This document shows positions 43,723 through 53,500 of a stretch of DNA of 64,000 nucleotides, in pieces. Source of the stretch: AC-37 sp036389295 (GTDB lineage: Bacteria; Actinomycetota; Thermoleophilia; Solirubrobacterales; Thermoleophilaceae). The translations under genes were made by a program, and so were the position numbers. The stretch lies in assembly GCA_036389295.1 (NCBI GenBank), contig DASVQB010000048.1, forward strand, positions 1 to 64,000, in the 5' to 3' direction. Positions within the stretch are counted from its first letter, which is position 1, and every line of letters begins with the position of its first letter. The notes under the pieces are model-generated. The model had not been told where the DNA came from. It did not search any database and was given only the letters and a program-made list of their open reading frames with translations.

Positions 43723-44508
43723 ATGGCCGCCGTGCTCGGAGCCCTCCGAGGAAGCACCCTCGCCCGCCTCGGGCTCGTGGGGCTGCTCGCCCTCGCCGCG
43801 CTCGCGGTCGTGGCGGGCACCTCGGCGCGCGACGGCAGCCGGCCCGCGAACCCGGGCTCGGGCGACGTCGTGAGCCTGGGCGACGTGGCCGCGCCCGGCG
43901 CCCGGACGGCGGCGGTCCGCGACCCCGAGGAGGCCCTGAGCCACCCCGACGCCGCGGCGGCCGCCAAGGGCCCGAAGGCGGTCTCGCCGAAGGACGTCGG
44001 CGCTTCGTCCGACGACGGAATCAGCCCGGGCGCGCCCTCGGACGCCGAGGTCCGGCGCGAGCTGCGCGAGCTGTACGGCAGCGCGTCGGCCGCGGCCGGC
44101 CGCGCGGAGGTCGACTCGAAGGGCGACGCGGAGGCGCCGCTCGGGGCGCCCGACGCCGTCCGGCAGGTCATCGCCGGCGGCAACGCGATCGCACGCTTCC
44201 CGTACGTCTGGGGCGGCGGGCACGGGTCGTTCGAGGACTCCGGCTACGACTGCTCGGGCTCGGTCAGCTACGCGCTCGCCGCGGCCGGCCTCCTGGACGC
44301 GCCGATCACGTCCGGCGCGTTCGAGCGCTACGGCGAGCCCGGGAAGGGCCGCTGGATCACCATCTACGCCAACGGCGGCCACGTGTTCATGGTCGTGGCG
44401 GGGCTGCGCTTCGACACGAGCGGGCGAAGCGGCTCGCGCGGCTCGCGCTGGCAGGCGGCGCCGCGCTCGACGGCCGGCTTCACGGCCGTCCACCCGCCGG
44501 GGCTCTAG
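43723..44508 (+). CDS. NlpC/P60-like secreted cysteine peptidase
   Basis: The 261-aa protein has a non-cleaved signal or anchor helix (LARLGLVGLLALAALAVVAG), a 110-residue low-complexity linker, and a C-terminal NlpC/P60-like domain: FPYVWGGGHGSFEDSGYDCSGSVSYAL (catalytic Cys in DCSG) and GGHVFMVVAG (catalytic His). The domain is short; the third polar residue cannot be fixed. It probably hydrolyses peptidoglycan peptides or a similar amide at the cell surface. Its start ATG 43723 is divergent from the lipoprotein gene (81-nt gap). Confidence 0.8.
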   Translation: MAAVLGALRGSTLARLGLVGLLALAALAVVAGTSARDGSRPANPGSGDVVSLGDVAAPGARTAAVRDPEEALSHPDAAAAAKGPKAVSPKDVGASSDDGISPGAPSDAEVRRELRELYGSASAAAGRAEVDSKGDAEAPLGAPDAVRQVIAGGNAIARFPYVWGGGHGSFEDSGYDCSGSVSYALAAAGLLDAPITSGAFERYGEPGKGRWITIYANGGHVFMVVAGLRFDTSGRSGSRGSRWQAAPRSTAGFTAVHPPGL

Positions 44509-44545
44509 CCGGCGTCCGCTCCGGGACGGGCCGGGCGCCGCCCGG

Positions 44546-45268
44546 TCAGGACCGCGGCGCGACCGCGAGCGCGCCCGCGTAGCCGGGCTCGAGCTCGAGG
44601 TCGGCGAACGCCCACCCCTCCGGCCCGCCCGGCGGCCGGAGCGCCAGCGCGTCGAACTTCGCGAGCGAGCCGCCGATGCCCTCGGCGGTCGCCTTGAGGT
44701 AGGCCTCCTTGCGGGTCCAGAGCCGGTAGAAGGCCGCGAGCCGCGCCTCGCCGGCGAGCGGCTCGAGCGACGCCGCCTCCTCCGGCGTGAACCAGCGCTG
44801 CGGGATCGGGTCGAGCCGCCGCTCCGCGGTCGCCTCCTCCACGTCGACGCCGACCTCGCGCCCGTGGACGACCGCCACCACCGCCCGCTCTCCGGAGTGC
44901 GACAGGTTGAAGCGGAGCCAGCCGGTAGCGGGCTCGGCCAGGAACGGCTTGCCGTGCGGCTCGCCGCAGTGGACGCACGGCGCCTGGCGGAGGACGAGCG
45001 CGGCGGGGTCGGCGTCCACGTACGCCGCGAGCAGGCGGCGGAGCGCGGTGCGGGCGTTCACGAACCGCCGCTTCGCGCCCTCGACGGCGTAGCGGCCGGC
45101 GCGCTCGCGCTCGTCGTCCGAGAGCACGGCCTCGTCAGGCGGGGCCTCGAGCGACGCGATCCACACGTGCACCCCGTCGGCGCGGAGCCGCGGCTCGCCG
45201 CCGGTCTCCGGGGGCGCGCCCGCCTCGATCCGGACGGGCACGATCGGGCTCGCGGCGGCCTGAGTCAT
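44546..45268 (-). CDS. 4'-phosphopantetheinyl transferase (Sfp/HetI type)
   Basis: The 240-aa enzyme has the PPTase motifs: FNLSHSGERAVVAV (P1), GREVGVDVEEA (P2, Mg-binding GVD...E) and FYRLWTRKEAYLKATAEG (P3, W-x-x-KE-x-x-x-K). It moves 4'-phosphopantetheine from CoA to carrier proteins. A CxxC pair (CVHCGEPHGKP) belongs to the family's usual CGxPxGKP loop. It starts at ATG 45268, overlapping the stop of the substrate-binding protein gene by 4 nt; no polyketide or peptide synthase lies in the window. Confidence 0.9.
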   Translation of the reverse strand: MTQAAASPIVPVRIEAGAPPETGGEPRLRADGVHVWIASLEAPPDEAVLSDDERERAGRYAVEGAKRRFVNARTALRRLLAAYVDADPAALVLRQAPCVHCGEPHGKPFLAEPATGWLRFNLSHSGERAVVAVVHGREVGVDVEEATAERRLDPIPQRWFTPEEAASLEPLAGEARLAAFYRLWTRKEAYLKATAEGIGGSLAKFDALALRPPGGPEGWAFADLELEPGYAGALAVAPRS

Positions 45269-46221
45269 CGCACGAGGTCGAAGACGAAGCCGTGCGCCAC
45301 GTCCGGTCGCCTGCGGACGATCCCGAAGCGGGCGTCGAAGTCCGCCCACCGCTCGAGCACGGCGCGGTCGAGCCGCAGCGGCGGGCTGAGCGCCGGCGCG
45401 ACCGCGTCGAGCTGGGCCCGGACCAGTCCCGCGTCGCCGTCCCCCGCGGCGGCCACCTGCCGGACGGCCCGGCCGGGGTCGCGCAGCACCGACTCGACGC
45501 CGGCGCGGATCGCCCTCAGCGCTGCGCCGATCGCGCCGCGGCGGCGCTCCAGGGCCCGGCGGCTGGTGAACAGCACGACCTCGGGATAGCGCGGGGCTCC
45601 GTAGTCGTCCACTCTGAACTCGCGCGTCCGCACCCCGCGGCGGCGGAGCGCCACGCCCTCCGCGTTCCAGAACGCCGGCACGCCGTCGACCTTCCCCTGG
45701 ACGAGGTTGGGCACCGCCGCGAACCCGATCGTCACGAGCTTCACGCGCGCGAGCCGCCCGCCGTCGCCCGCGAGGACCGCCCGCAGGACGGCCGGGTCCG
45801 AGGGGAGCCCCGAGACGCCGACGCGCCGCCCCTCCAGGTCGCGCGGGCGCCGCACGTCGCCGCGCACGAGGATCGCCGCCAACGGCCGCTGGACGAGCGC
45901 CGCGACACCGACCACGTCGCTGCCGCGCTCGAGGGCGAGGCCGAGGTCGTGGATGTCGAGGATGCCGAGGTCCGCGCGGCCGGACGCCACGAGCTTGAGC
46001 GCGTCCGGGCCGGAGCCCGGGGCCCTGATCCGGATCCGCACCCCCTCGCGCCGGTCGAGCCCCTCCCGCACGGCCGCGTAGACGGGCGCGTGCACGGCGT
46101 TCGGCGTGAAGTCGAGCGCGAGGGCGACGCTCTCCGCGCCCCTCTCGCCTCCGCCGCCGCAGCCGGCGAGGAACAGCGCCGCGACCATCGCCGCGGCCAC
46201 CGTTTCAAGCCGGCCTGCCAC
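45265..46221 (-). CDS. NMT1/THI5-like ABC substrate-binding lipoprotein
   Basis: The 318-aa protein has a lipoprotein signal (MVAALFLAGCGGGG, lipobox LAGC) and the NMT1/THI5-like fold of thiamine-precursor/nitrate/sulfonate binding proteins: ALDFTPNAVHAPVYAAVREGL, GRADLGILDIHDLGLALERG, RRVGVSGLPSDPAVLRAVL, and VDGVPAFWNAEGVALRRRG. It probably binds a small organic ligand such as a pyrimidine precursor. No permease or ATPase gene is adjacent, so the transporter is either elsewhere or absent. GTG 46221 gives a full signal peptide; a downstream GTG is possible. It overlaps the PPTase gene, an odd pairing. Confidence 0.8.
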   Translation of the reverse strand: MAGRLETVAAAMVAALFLAGCGGGGERGAESVALALDFTPNAVHAPVYAAVREGLDRREGVRIRIRAPGSGPDALKLVASGRADLGILDIHDLGLALERGSDVVGVAALVQRPLAAILVRGDVRRPRDLEGRRVGVSGLPSDPAVLRAVLAGDGGRLARVKLVTIGFAAVPNLVQGKVDGVPAFWNAEGVALRRRGVRTREFRVDDYGAPRYPEVVLFTSRRALERRRGAIGAALRAIRAGVESVLRDPGRAVRQVAAAGDGDAGLVRAQLDAVAPALSPPLRLDRAVLERWADFDARFGIVRRRPDVAHGFVFDLVR

Positions 46222-46306
46222 GCGCGCGGACTCTACGCGACGGATTGCTAGACAACATTTGAGCGTGGTGGTAACGTGCCGCCTCGGCACCACCCGAAAG
46301 GACAGC

Positions 46307-46573
46307 TTGGACCTCCACGGCCCGTTCACGTTGGCCGGCAACTCCTCCGCCTGGTACTGGTTCTACTGGAACGATCCAAACGAGCGACGCCCGATGGTGA
46401 TCGCCCCGCAGCCGTCGAGCATCCACGGATCGCTCGTGGTGAGCGAGACCAGAGTTCTCCACCAGCCCCCGTGGGGATCGGCGTGGCAGAGCTACTTCCA
46501 GTTCGAGGCTCGGGTCGAGAACCGCCAGTCGACGGCGCAGAGCTTCTATCTGGCAGTCGCCGGGACGGTCTGA
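46307..46573 (+). CDS. Small unknown protein, beta-rich
   Basis: The 88-aa protein starts at TTG 46307 with AAAGGA 4 nt upstream. A TAACGT -10-like box lies about 30 nt before it. The sequence is unusually rich in Trp and Tyr (SSAWYWFYWND) and ends in beta-strand-like YFQFEARVENRQS and SFYLAVAGTV, suggesting a small beta-sandwich. A longer form from GTG 46265 is possible. Family not recognised. The codon use is slightly more AT-rich than its neighbours. Confidence 0.5.
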   Translation: MDLHGPFTLAGNSSAWYWFYWNDPNERRPMVIAPQPSSIHGSLVVSETRVLHQPPWGSAWQSYFQFEARVENRQSTAQSFYLAVAGTV

Positions 46574-46585
46574 GACGAGGTCCGC

Positions 46586-46849
46586 TTGGCCGGCATACGT
46601 GCACATGTCGACGCAGAGGGACGGCTCGTGGCGACCACTCCGGTTCCCGCCGAACCGGCAACGGAGCACCGCCTCGAACGCGGAGCCGGCGAATCGCGGT
46701 TCGGCGGCTCCGCGCTGGTCGGCACGGAGCGTCCGGGACCGGGGATCGAGATCGAGATCCCGGACGCCGAGCTCGAGTCGCTGGTGGGCCGCGAGTCCTC
46801 GCCCGACGCCCTGCACGCCAGGGTGGCGCGCGAGGTCGAGCGCTCGTAG
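46586..46849 (+). CDS. Small unknown protein downstream of 46307 gene
   Basis: The 87-aa frame begins with TTG 46586, 12 nt after the previous stop, with GAGACGAGG upstream. It contains AGIRAHVDAEGRLVATTPVP and a Glu-rich acidic end (ELESLVGRESSPDALHARVAREVERS). No family recognised. Codon bias (GC at third positions) supports coding. It probably forms a pair with the gene before it. Confidence 0.45.
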   Translation: MAGIRAHVDAEGRLVATTPVPAEPATEHRLERGAGESRFGGSALVGTERPGPGIEIEIPDAELESLVGRESSPDALHARVAREVERS

Positions 46850-46924
46850 CGCTGCGCAGCCGGCCGGACGCCAGCCCGGGAGGACCCGACAGCCCCGCTC
46901 TCCCGTTGAGGTACGGTGGGTGGC

Positions 46925-47797
46925 GTGGACCACGTCGAGTGGGTGAACCGTCCCGAGCTTCGCCGGCCCACGCTCGTCTGCGCGTTCAAGGGCTGGAACG
47001 ACGCCGGCGAGGCGGCGACCGCGGCGCTCGGCTTCCTGGTCGAGAGCTTCGACGCGACCGAGGTCGCGCGGATCGACCCCGAGGAGTTCTACGACTTCAC
47101 CGCCGTGCGGCCCACGGTCCGGCTGCAGGAGGGGCGCACGCGCGTGATCGAGTGGCCCGAGAACACCTTCCACGCCGCGCGGGTCGACGGCGCGGACCAC
47201 GACCTCCTGATGTTCTCCGGCGTCGAGCCGTCGCTCCGCTGGCGCGCCTTCACCAAGGGCATGATCGACGCGGGCCGCGAGCTGGGCGTCGAGCGGGTCA
47301 TCACGCTGGGTGCGCTGCTCGCCGACGTGCCGCACTCGCGGCCGGTGCCGATGACCGGCATCGCGTCCGACCAGCAGCTGGTCGAGCAGCTCGGCTTCGA
47401 GCGCTCCACGTACGAGGGCCCGACCGGGGTGGTGGGGGTGCTCCACCACGCGTGCGCGCAGGCGAGCATCCCGTCGATCTCGCTCTGGGCGTCGGTCCCG
47501 CACTACGTGGCGGCGGCCCCCAACCCGAAGGCGGCGCTGGCGCTGATCCGCAGCTTCGAGGGCGCCGCCGGCGTGGCGGTCGAGGCGCGCGACCTGGAGG
47601 AGTCGGCCGAGGACTACGAGCGGCAGGTGAGCGCCGCCGTGGCGAGCGACCCGGACGTCAAGAGCTTCGTCGAGCGGCTCGAGCAGTCGATGGACGAGGC
47701 GCTCGACGACGCGCCGCCCGAGCGGATCCCGTCCGCCGACGCCATCGCGCGCGACTTCCAGCGCTTCCTGCGCCAGCGCGGGCCCGGCGACGGCTAG
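46925..47797 (+). CDS. PAC2 family protein (proteasome assembly chaperone-like)
   Basis: The 290-aa protein matches the PAC2 family: TLVCAFKGWNDAGEAATAAL at the N-terminus, DFTAVRPTVRL, FTKGMIDAGRELGVERVITLGALLADVPHSRPVP and GPTGVVGVLHHACAQASIPSISLWASVPHYV, then a C-terminal helical tail. Actinobacterial homologues are named proteasome-assembly-chaperone-like but their role is not proven. GTG 46925 is preferred over GTG 46916 because a TACGGT box (46912-46917) ends 7 nt before it, consistent with a leaderless transcript; the GAGG upstream would suit 46916. Confidence 0.88.
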   Translation: MDHVEWVNRPELRRPTLVCAFKGWNDAGEAATAALGFLVESFDATEVARIDPEEFYDFTAVRPTVRLQEGRTRVIEWPENTFHAARVDGADHDLLMFSGVEPSLRWRAFTKGMIDAGRELGVERVITLGALLADVPHSRPVPMTGIASDQQLVEQLGFERSTYEGPTGVVGVLHHACAQASIPSISLWASVPHYVAAAPNPKAALALIRSFEGAAGVAVEARDLEESAEDYERQVSAAVASDPDVKSFVERLEQSMDEALDDAPPERIPSADAIARDFQRFLRQRGPGDG

Positions 47798-47839
47798 CCG
47801 GCGCTCAAGTCGGCCGCGCCGCCGGCCGATCAGGACCCC

Positions 47840-48394
47840 ATGAGCACCACCACCTACGTCATCGGCGGCGCGCTCGTGCTGCTGATCGTGTGGCTCGTCG
47901 CCACCTGGAACTCCTTCGTCCGCTCGCGCAACAAGGTCGACGAGGCCTGGAGCGGGATCGACGTCCAGCTCAAGCGCCGCCACGACCTGGTGCCCAACCT
48001 CGTCGAGACCGTCAAGGGGTACGCGCAGCACGAGCGGCAGACGCTCACGAGCGTGACCGAGGCCCGCGCCGCGGCGATGACCGCGGACTCGCGCGAGGAC
48101 CGCGCGCAGGCCGAGGGCGTGCTCACCTCGGCGCTCGGGAGCATCCGGGCGCTCGCCGAGCAGTACCCGCAGCTCCGCGCCGCGGAGAACTTCCAGCGCC
48201 TCCAGGCCGAGCTCGCCCAGCTCGAGGACGAGATCCAGGCCGCGCGCCGGATCTACAACGCGAACGTCCAGAACTACAACACGCGGATCCAGCTCTTCCC
48301 GAACTCGCTGATCTCGGGCGGCAGCTTCCCCCCGCGCTCGTTCTTCGAGCTCGACACGCCGGCCGACCGGGCAGTCCCCGCCGTCGCCTTCTAG
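47840..48394 (+). CDS. LemA family membrane protein
   Basis: The 184-aa protein has the LemA features: one N-terminal transmembrane helix (VIGGALVLLIVWLVATWNSF), the RSRNKVDEAWSGIDVQLKRRHDLVPNLVETVKGYAQHE block and long helices typical of the family, and the ENFQRLQAELAQLEDEI segment near the end. ATG 47840 has an AGGA RBS. It is followed after 7 nt by a DUF3137-like gene, a common pairing. Confidence 0.92.
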   Translation: MSTTTYVIGGALVLLIVWLVATWNSFVRSRNKVDEAWSGIDVQLKRRHDLVPNLVETVKGYAQHERQTLTSVTEARAAAMTADSREDRAQAEGVLTSALGSIRALAEQYPQLRAAENFQRLQAELAQLEDEIQAARRIYNANVQNYNTRIQLFPNSLISGGSFPPRSFFELDTPADRAVPAVAF

Positions 48395-48401
48395 CGGACC
48401 G

Positions 48402-49289
48402 ATGGCCGACGCGGCGCCCACCAGCGCGGCCGCGCGTCGCGGGCAGTACTTCCGCGAGCTGGTCCGCGGGCGCACGGCGTTCTGGTCGCTGTTCGCGGGC
48501 GTGGCCGCGTCGGTGGTGTTCGGCGGCGCGCTCCACGACGTGCGGGTCGCGGCCGCGGGCCCGGTCGTCACCGCCCTCGCGATCGTGCTGATCGCCTACC
48601 AGACCGCGGCGCGCCGGGCGGAGGACGAGTTCTTCGCGTCGCTCGCCCCGACGCTCGGGCTCGAGTACACGATCCGCAGCGCGCTCCCCCCGGCCACGCC
48701 GCTCCTCGCGGCGGGCGACCGGCAGACCTGCGCGCACACGATGCAGGGGCCGCTGTTCGGCAGCCTCGGCGGTCCCGGCTGCATGCTCGCCCACTACACG
48801 TACGAGATCCGTCGCGACGTCGACGTCCACGAGGGTCAGGTGACCCACTGGACGCCGCACCGGTTCACGGTGTGCGCGGTGGACCTCGGCGGTCCGCTCG
48901 ACCGCTACCGCGGCCTCTTCCTGCGCCGGCGTCCGAGCGGCCTCAAGCTCGACCACGACTGGCTCGACCGCGCGCCGAAGCCGCGCAAGATCGAGCTCGA
49001 GAGCGAGCGCTTCAACGACGTCTACGACCTGCGCGCCGCGCGCGACCAGGACGACTTGGCGGTGCGCGAGCTGTTCGCCCCGTCGTTCGTGGTCTGGCTC
49101 GCCGAGCACCCGCTCCAGCCGGGCTTCGAGTGCAAGGCGGGCACGCTGCTCGTCTTCGTGCCGGGCCACGAGAGCTCCGCCGGCAAGCTGACGATGCTCC
49201 ACGAGGCCGCACGCGAGATCACGCGCCGGCTCGCGCGGCAGGTCGACCAGTCGGCACAGGCCGCCACGCCGGCCACGGCCGGCCGCTAG
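48402..49289 (+). CDS. DUF3137-like membrane protein
   Basis: The 295-aa product has two transmembrane helices near the N-terminus (FWSLFAGVAASVVFGG and AAGPVVTALAIVLIAY), then a soluble domain with KIELESERFNDVYDLRAARDQD and LAVRELFAPSFVVWLAEHP, which matches DUF3137-type proteins that pair with LemA. Function is unknown. It follows LemA by 7 nt, so they form one operon. Confidence 0.8.
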   Translation: MADAAPTSAAARRGQYFRELVRGRTAFWSLFAGVAASVVFGGALHDVRVAAAGPVVTALAIVLIAYQTAARRAEDEFFASLAPTLGLEYTIRSALPPATPLLAAGDRQTCAHTMQGPLFGSLGGPGCMLAHYTYEIRRDVDVHEGQVTHWTPHRFTVCAVDLGGPLDRYRGLFLRRRPSGLKLDHDWLDRAPKPRKIELESERFNDVYDLRAARDQDDLAVRELFAPSFVVWLAEHPLQPGFECKAGTLLVFVPGHESSAGKLTMLHEAAREITRRLARQVDQSAQAATPATAGR

Positions 49290-49308
49290 CCCGCCGGGCC
49301 GGATCGGC

Positions 49309-49965
49309 CTAGACGCGCGTGCGCTGGTGCCCCGCCGGCGTGTCGAACTCCACCCAGCGGGCGTGGCCGCCCCTGACGGCGAAGACGTTGCTGCGAACCG
49401 GCACCAAGCGCGTCGATCCGTCGTCGTCGGTGACGGTCACGGCCCGAACCCCGTTCGGAACGACGCCGAACACCGTCACCTGCCCCGACCGCGGGTCCGC
49501 CCCCAGGACCCAGGTCGAGTAGAGCCTGCCCAGCGCGACCTCCCTCAGCGACCTGCAATCCACCGAGAAGCCTCCGCGCATGCCCCGTGGGTCGGTGCTG
49601 ACCAGGCAGATCCCGCGGCTCGCGGGAGCCACCCACACGACGCTGGGACCGCGCCGCTCGGCCCTGCGCGCGAACTCCATGTTGACACCGTGCTCGCCGC
49701 CGTCCGCGAACTGGCGGCCGATCGCCAGCGGCACCTTGTCGGCGACGGTCTGAGCCCGGCCGAGCGCGGCGACGACGGCGACGTGCTCCGGCGTCACACG
49801 CTCGACCTTCCGCGTCGCTCCCTGCCCGGCATCGACGGCGGGCGGGGCCGGCTCGGACTCGCGGCGCGGCTCGTCGCCGAGCGCCACGAGTCCGACCGCG
49901 GCGGCGGTCGCCACGACCGCCGCCGCGATGCCAAGCCGGACCCTGTTACCGGCGAGAACGGTCAA
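49309..49965 (-). CDS. Membrane-anchored unknown protein
   Basis: The 218-aa protein has an N-terminal transmembrane helix (LGIAAAVVATAAAVGLVALG) and an extracytoplasmic beta-rich domain (SVVWVAPASRGICLVSTDPRGM, FGVVPNGVRAVTVTDDDGS) with two cysteines that could form a disulphide. No family recognised. The only in-frame start before the helix is TTG 49965. It lies 6 nt after the small secreted protein gene, so the two share an operon. Confidence 0.6.
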   Translation of the reverse strand: MTVLAGNRVRLGIAAAVVATAAAVGLVALGDEPRRESEPAPPAVDAGQGATRKVERVTPEHVAVVAALGRAQTVADKVPLAIGRQFADGGEHGVNMEFARRAERRGPSVVWVAPASRGICLVSTDPRGMRGGFSVDCRSLREVALGRLYSTWVLGADPRSGQVTVFGVVPNGVRAVTVTDDDGSTRLVPVRSNVFAVRGGHARWVEFDTPAGHQRTRV

Positions 49966-49971
49966 GGACCG

Positions 49972-50379
49972 CTAGAACGTCTCGTTGGCCCAGCCGTAGA
50001 AGCTCGACGGGTCGCCGTTGTGGACGTACCCTCGGCCAGCCTGACCGCCCGGGTACTTGATGACGGTCGTCGTGTAGTCGCACTTCCACGCCGCCAGCCC
50101 ACCGCCGTCGACGATGAAGTTCGCGCAGTGGCGGAAGGTGCCCGTGCTCGTCTCCACGAACGCGACGGTGTCCAGGTGGTGAAGCGCACCCACGCCGCAG
50201 TCCGCACCCGACGGGTAGTATTGGCTGCCGCCCCCGCTCGGGCAGAAGTAGTCGACGTATGCGTCCGCCGGCCGTGCGGCGACCAGTGCGAATGCCGCGG
50301 CCGCCAGCACGAGCGCGACGGCCAGCGCCAGGCGCGATCGAAGCATCCGGACGCGGTCCAGGTGTACTGCTCGACTCAT
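49972..50379 (-). CDS. Small secreted protein
   Basis: The 135-aa product has a Sec signal peptide (LALAVALVLAAAAFALVAARPADA, cleavage expected after ADA near residue 38). The mature ~97 residues contain four Cys (DYFCPSG, GADCGVGALHHLD, FRHCANF, WKCDYTT) and Gly/Tyr-rich stretches, suggesting two disulphides in a small exported domain. Function is unknown. ATG 50379 is preceded by GAGGGGGC. A clear promoter lies about 110 nt upstream. Confidence 0.75.
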   Translation of the reverse strand: MSRAVHLDRVRMLRSRLALAVALVLAAAAFALVAARPADAYVDYFCPSGGGSQYYPSGADCGVGALHHLDTVAFVETSTGTFRHCANFIVDGGGLAAWKCDYTTTVIKYPGGQAGRGYVHNGDPSSFYGWANETF

Positions 50380-50488
50380 GAGAGCCCCCTCGAGATCGGT
50401 GAGCCGCCGCGGCGGGAGTGCGCCGCGGAGCCTTTCCCCTCTGGGCGGCCACCCGACTCCTTGTCGAGCGGTCACCGCGAGTACGGCG

Positions 50489-50518
50489 ACTCTAACCTTG
50501 GCGCGAGCGCGCTGTCAA
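50489..50518 (-). promoter_or_regulatory. Predicted promoter of the small secreted protein operon
   Basis: On the minus strand a consensus TTGACA (50518-50513) is followed after 18 bp by TAGAGT (50494-50489). It points to the gene at 49972-50379 with a leader of about 100 nt. The surrounding 50380-50587 gap is otherwise empty of recognisable features. Confidence 0.5.
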
Positions 50519-50587
50519 TTCTCCTTAACACTTGGAGCGGGTCGAACCGCAGACGCGTGGCCTGACTGCTCTATTTCCCTGTCGTGC

Positions 50588-53500
50588 TCACTTCTCGGCC
50601 GCCGGGCAGACGATGCGGTAGTCGCAGAACGAGCACAGCTCGAGCGACGGCTTCGGCTCGAAGCGATGGGCCATGATCCCGTCGGCGATCGCGTTCACGG
50701 TGTCGCGCACGCGCGCGAGCTCCTCATCGGAGTGCTCGACCGGCACCTTCCGGTTGTCGAGCACGTAGTAGTAGCTCTGCGCCGAGGTCTCGATCCCCCA
50801 GGCCTCGCGCGCGCCCATCTGGTAGAGCGAGAGCTGGACGTCCTCGCGCAGCTCGCGCTCGGTCTTCGGCTTGCCGGTCTTGTAGTCGATCAGCTCGTGG
50901 CGGCCGTCGGGCAGCCGGTCCACGCGGTCGACGCGCCCGCGCACGAGGTGCGGCCCGAGGCGGAACGAGAAGCTGCGCTCGAACGACACCGGCTCGGCCT
51001 GGCGCTCGCGGTCGAGCTCCCAGTAGCGGCGAAGCGCGGCCACGGCGCGCGCGCGGAACTGGAGGTCGTCGCTCGAGTCGCCGAAGCCCGACCGCCGCCA
51101 GGCGGCCGCGAACAGCTGCATGAGGTCGTCGAGCGACCCGCCGCCCGTCGCGTGGAAGCGCTCCAGGACCTGGTGGACGACGATCCCGAAGCGCTGGTTG
51201 ATGCTCGGCTCCTGCGGGATCCGGAAGACGCGCGCGAACTTGTACTTGAGCGGGCACAGGCGGTAGGTCTCGATGTCGGAGGCCGACAGCATCAGCCCCT
51301 CGCCGCGGCGCGGGATGAACGGCTCGAGCGTGTCGTCCGGCCGGACGCCCCCCGCGTCGCCGCGCTGCTCCCCGGCGGTGTCGAGCAGGTACTCGTCGAG
51401 CGCCGAGAGCCGAAACAGCTCGGCCTGCTCGGGGCTCGCGCCCTGGAGCAGCAGCTCGTTCACCTCGCCGATCGCGTCGGCCACCGACTGGCCGCCCTTG
51501 GTCCGCTCGATCAGCGCCGCCAGCTTCAGCAGCTCGAGGTAGCGGGCGACTGCGCGGGACACGTCGAGGTAGGTGTCGAGCCGCATGTCGCCGAGCCGCC
51601 CGCCGACCTGCGCCACCGTGTCGAGCAGCTCGTCGCGCATCATCCGGAACGTCGAGTGCAGGCCCTCGGCCGGGCCGAACAGCTCCTCCTCGACGGTCTC
51701 GATCCGGCCGCGCAGCGCCGTGCGGGCCTCCTCGAGGAACGGCGACGGCCGGGTCGCCGCGCCGCGCTCGCCGGTCTCGGCGAACGACAGGACGAGCGTC
51801 TCGCGCGCGCGCGTCATCGCGACGTGGAGGAGCCGGCGCATGGCGGCCTCGTGGACCGCCTCGGGCGCGTCGCCGGACGGGGTCTCGCGGACGAGCGCCG
51901 CGGGCACCGCGTCGGGCGCCTCCCGGCGCGGGCCGGGCATCCTGGCGGCGGAGAGGCCGAGCACGATCACGTGGTCGAACTCGCGTCCCTTGGCGGCGCC
52001 GACGGCCATGACCTGCACGGCGGTCGGCAGCTCGGGCGGCGCGGCCTCCTCCTCGGGCAGTCCGGCCTCGGCGACCGCGGCGAGATAGCGGGCGAAGTCG
52101 CGCGAGGTGCCGGCCGGCTCGCGGCGCACGTAGCCCGCCGCGAGGTCGGCGAGCTTCGCGATGTTCACGAGCCGCTCGACGGTGTCGGCCTGGGCGGCGA
52201 ACACCTGCTGGCGGCGGAGGCCGATCCGCTCGATCAGCCGGTGGACGAAGCGGTCCGGCGGCATCTCCTCGAACGCCCGCGACGCGGCCCGGTAGACGCG
52301 CAGGAAGGAGAGCGCGCGGTCACGGCCCTCCGGCGACAGGCCCGGCGACTCGCAGGCCGCCTCGATGCCGGAGATCATGTCGAGCTTGCGGCGGCGCGAG
52401 AGCTGCGTCAGGCGCGCGATGTCCACCGGCCGGAGCTCGACCGGCGGGCGCGACAGGGCGCGCACGACCGCGCCCGAGTCGCCCGGGTCGGCGAGCAGCC
52501 TGAGCCAGGCGAGCACGTCGCGGACCTCGGAGCGCTGGAAGTACGCGGCGGCGTCGGCGAGGCGGAACGGGATCCCGCGCTCCTCGAGGGCCGAGCCGAC
52601 GAGCGGCCCGTCCGCCGCGACCGACCGGACGAGCACGCAGACCTCGCTGGGCGCGACGTCGCCCGCGGTCACGAGCCGCTCCACCTCGAGCGCGGTCCGC
52701 TGGGCCTGGGCCCGCTCCGAGCGGCAGCGCCAGAACCGGACCTTGCCGCCGGGGTCGGCCGAGACGCGCTTCTCGATCCGCTCGCACGGGCTCGCCTCGA
52801 CGACGGCCTGCGCGGCGGCCACGATCCGCCGGCCCGAGCGGTGGCACTGCTCGAGGCGCACGACGCGCGCGTCCGGGTGCTCGCGCTGGAAGTCCTCGAG
52901 GTTCTTGCGGGCGGCGCCGCGGACGCGGTGGATCGACTCGTCGTCGTCGCCCGCCGCCGTCACGTTGCCGTGCTCCTCGGAGAGCAGGCGCAGCAGCGTC
53001 GCCTGCCCGAAGTCGAGGTCCTGGAGCTCGTCGACCAGCACGTGCCCGAAGCGCTCGGCCAGCCTGCGGCGGACGTGCGGGCGCGAGCGGAGCAGCTCGA
53101 ACGAGCGCAGCACGAGGTCGCCCGAGTCGAGCGCGCCGCGCTCGGCCAGCAGCGCCTCGTGCCGGTCGTACACGCGCGCCAGCTCGAGCTCGCGGGCGGC
53201 GTGGGCGCGCTCGGCGTCGTCGGTCGCCGCCTCGGCGAGCGACTCGGCGTAGCGGCGCTGGTCGGCCGGGCCGACCATCTCCTCCTTCAGGCGGTCGATT
53301 CGCGAGACGAAGCTGCCGAGCAGCGGGGCCGGGTTGCCGCGGATCTCGTGGTGGCGGAGCGCGAGGTCGTCGATCCGGTCGAGGAGGAGCGCCAGCCGGT
53401 CGGCCGGGCCGACCGGGACGAAGAACGGGTCGATCCCGGCCTCGAGCGCCTCCTCGCGGAGGAGGCGAGCGCAGAACGTGGCGAACGTGCACGTCCACAG

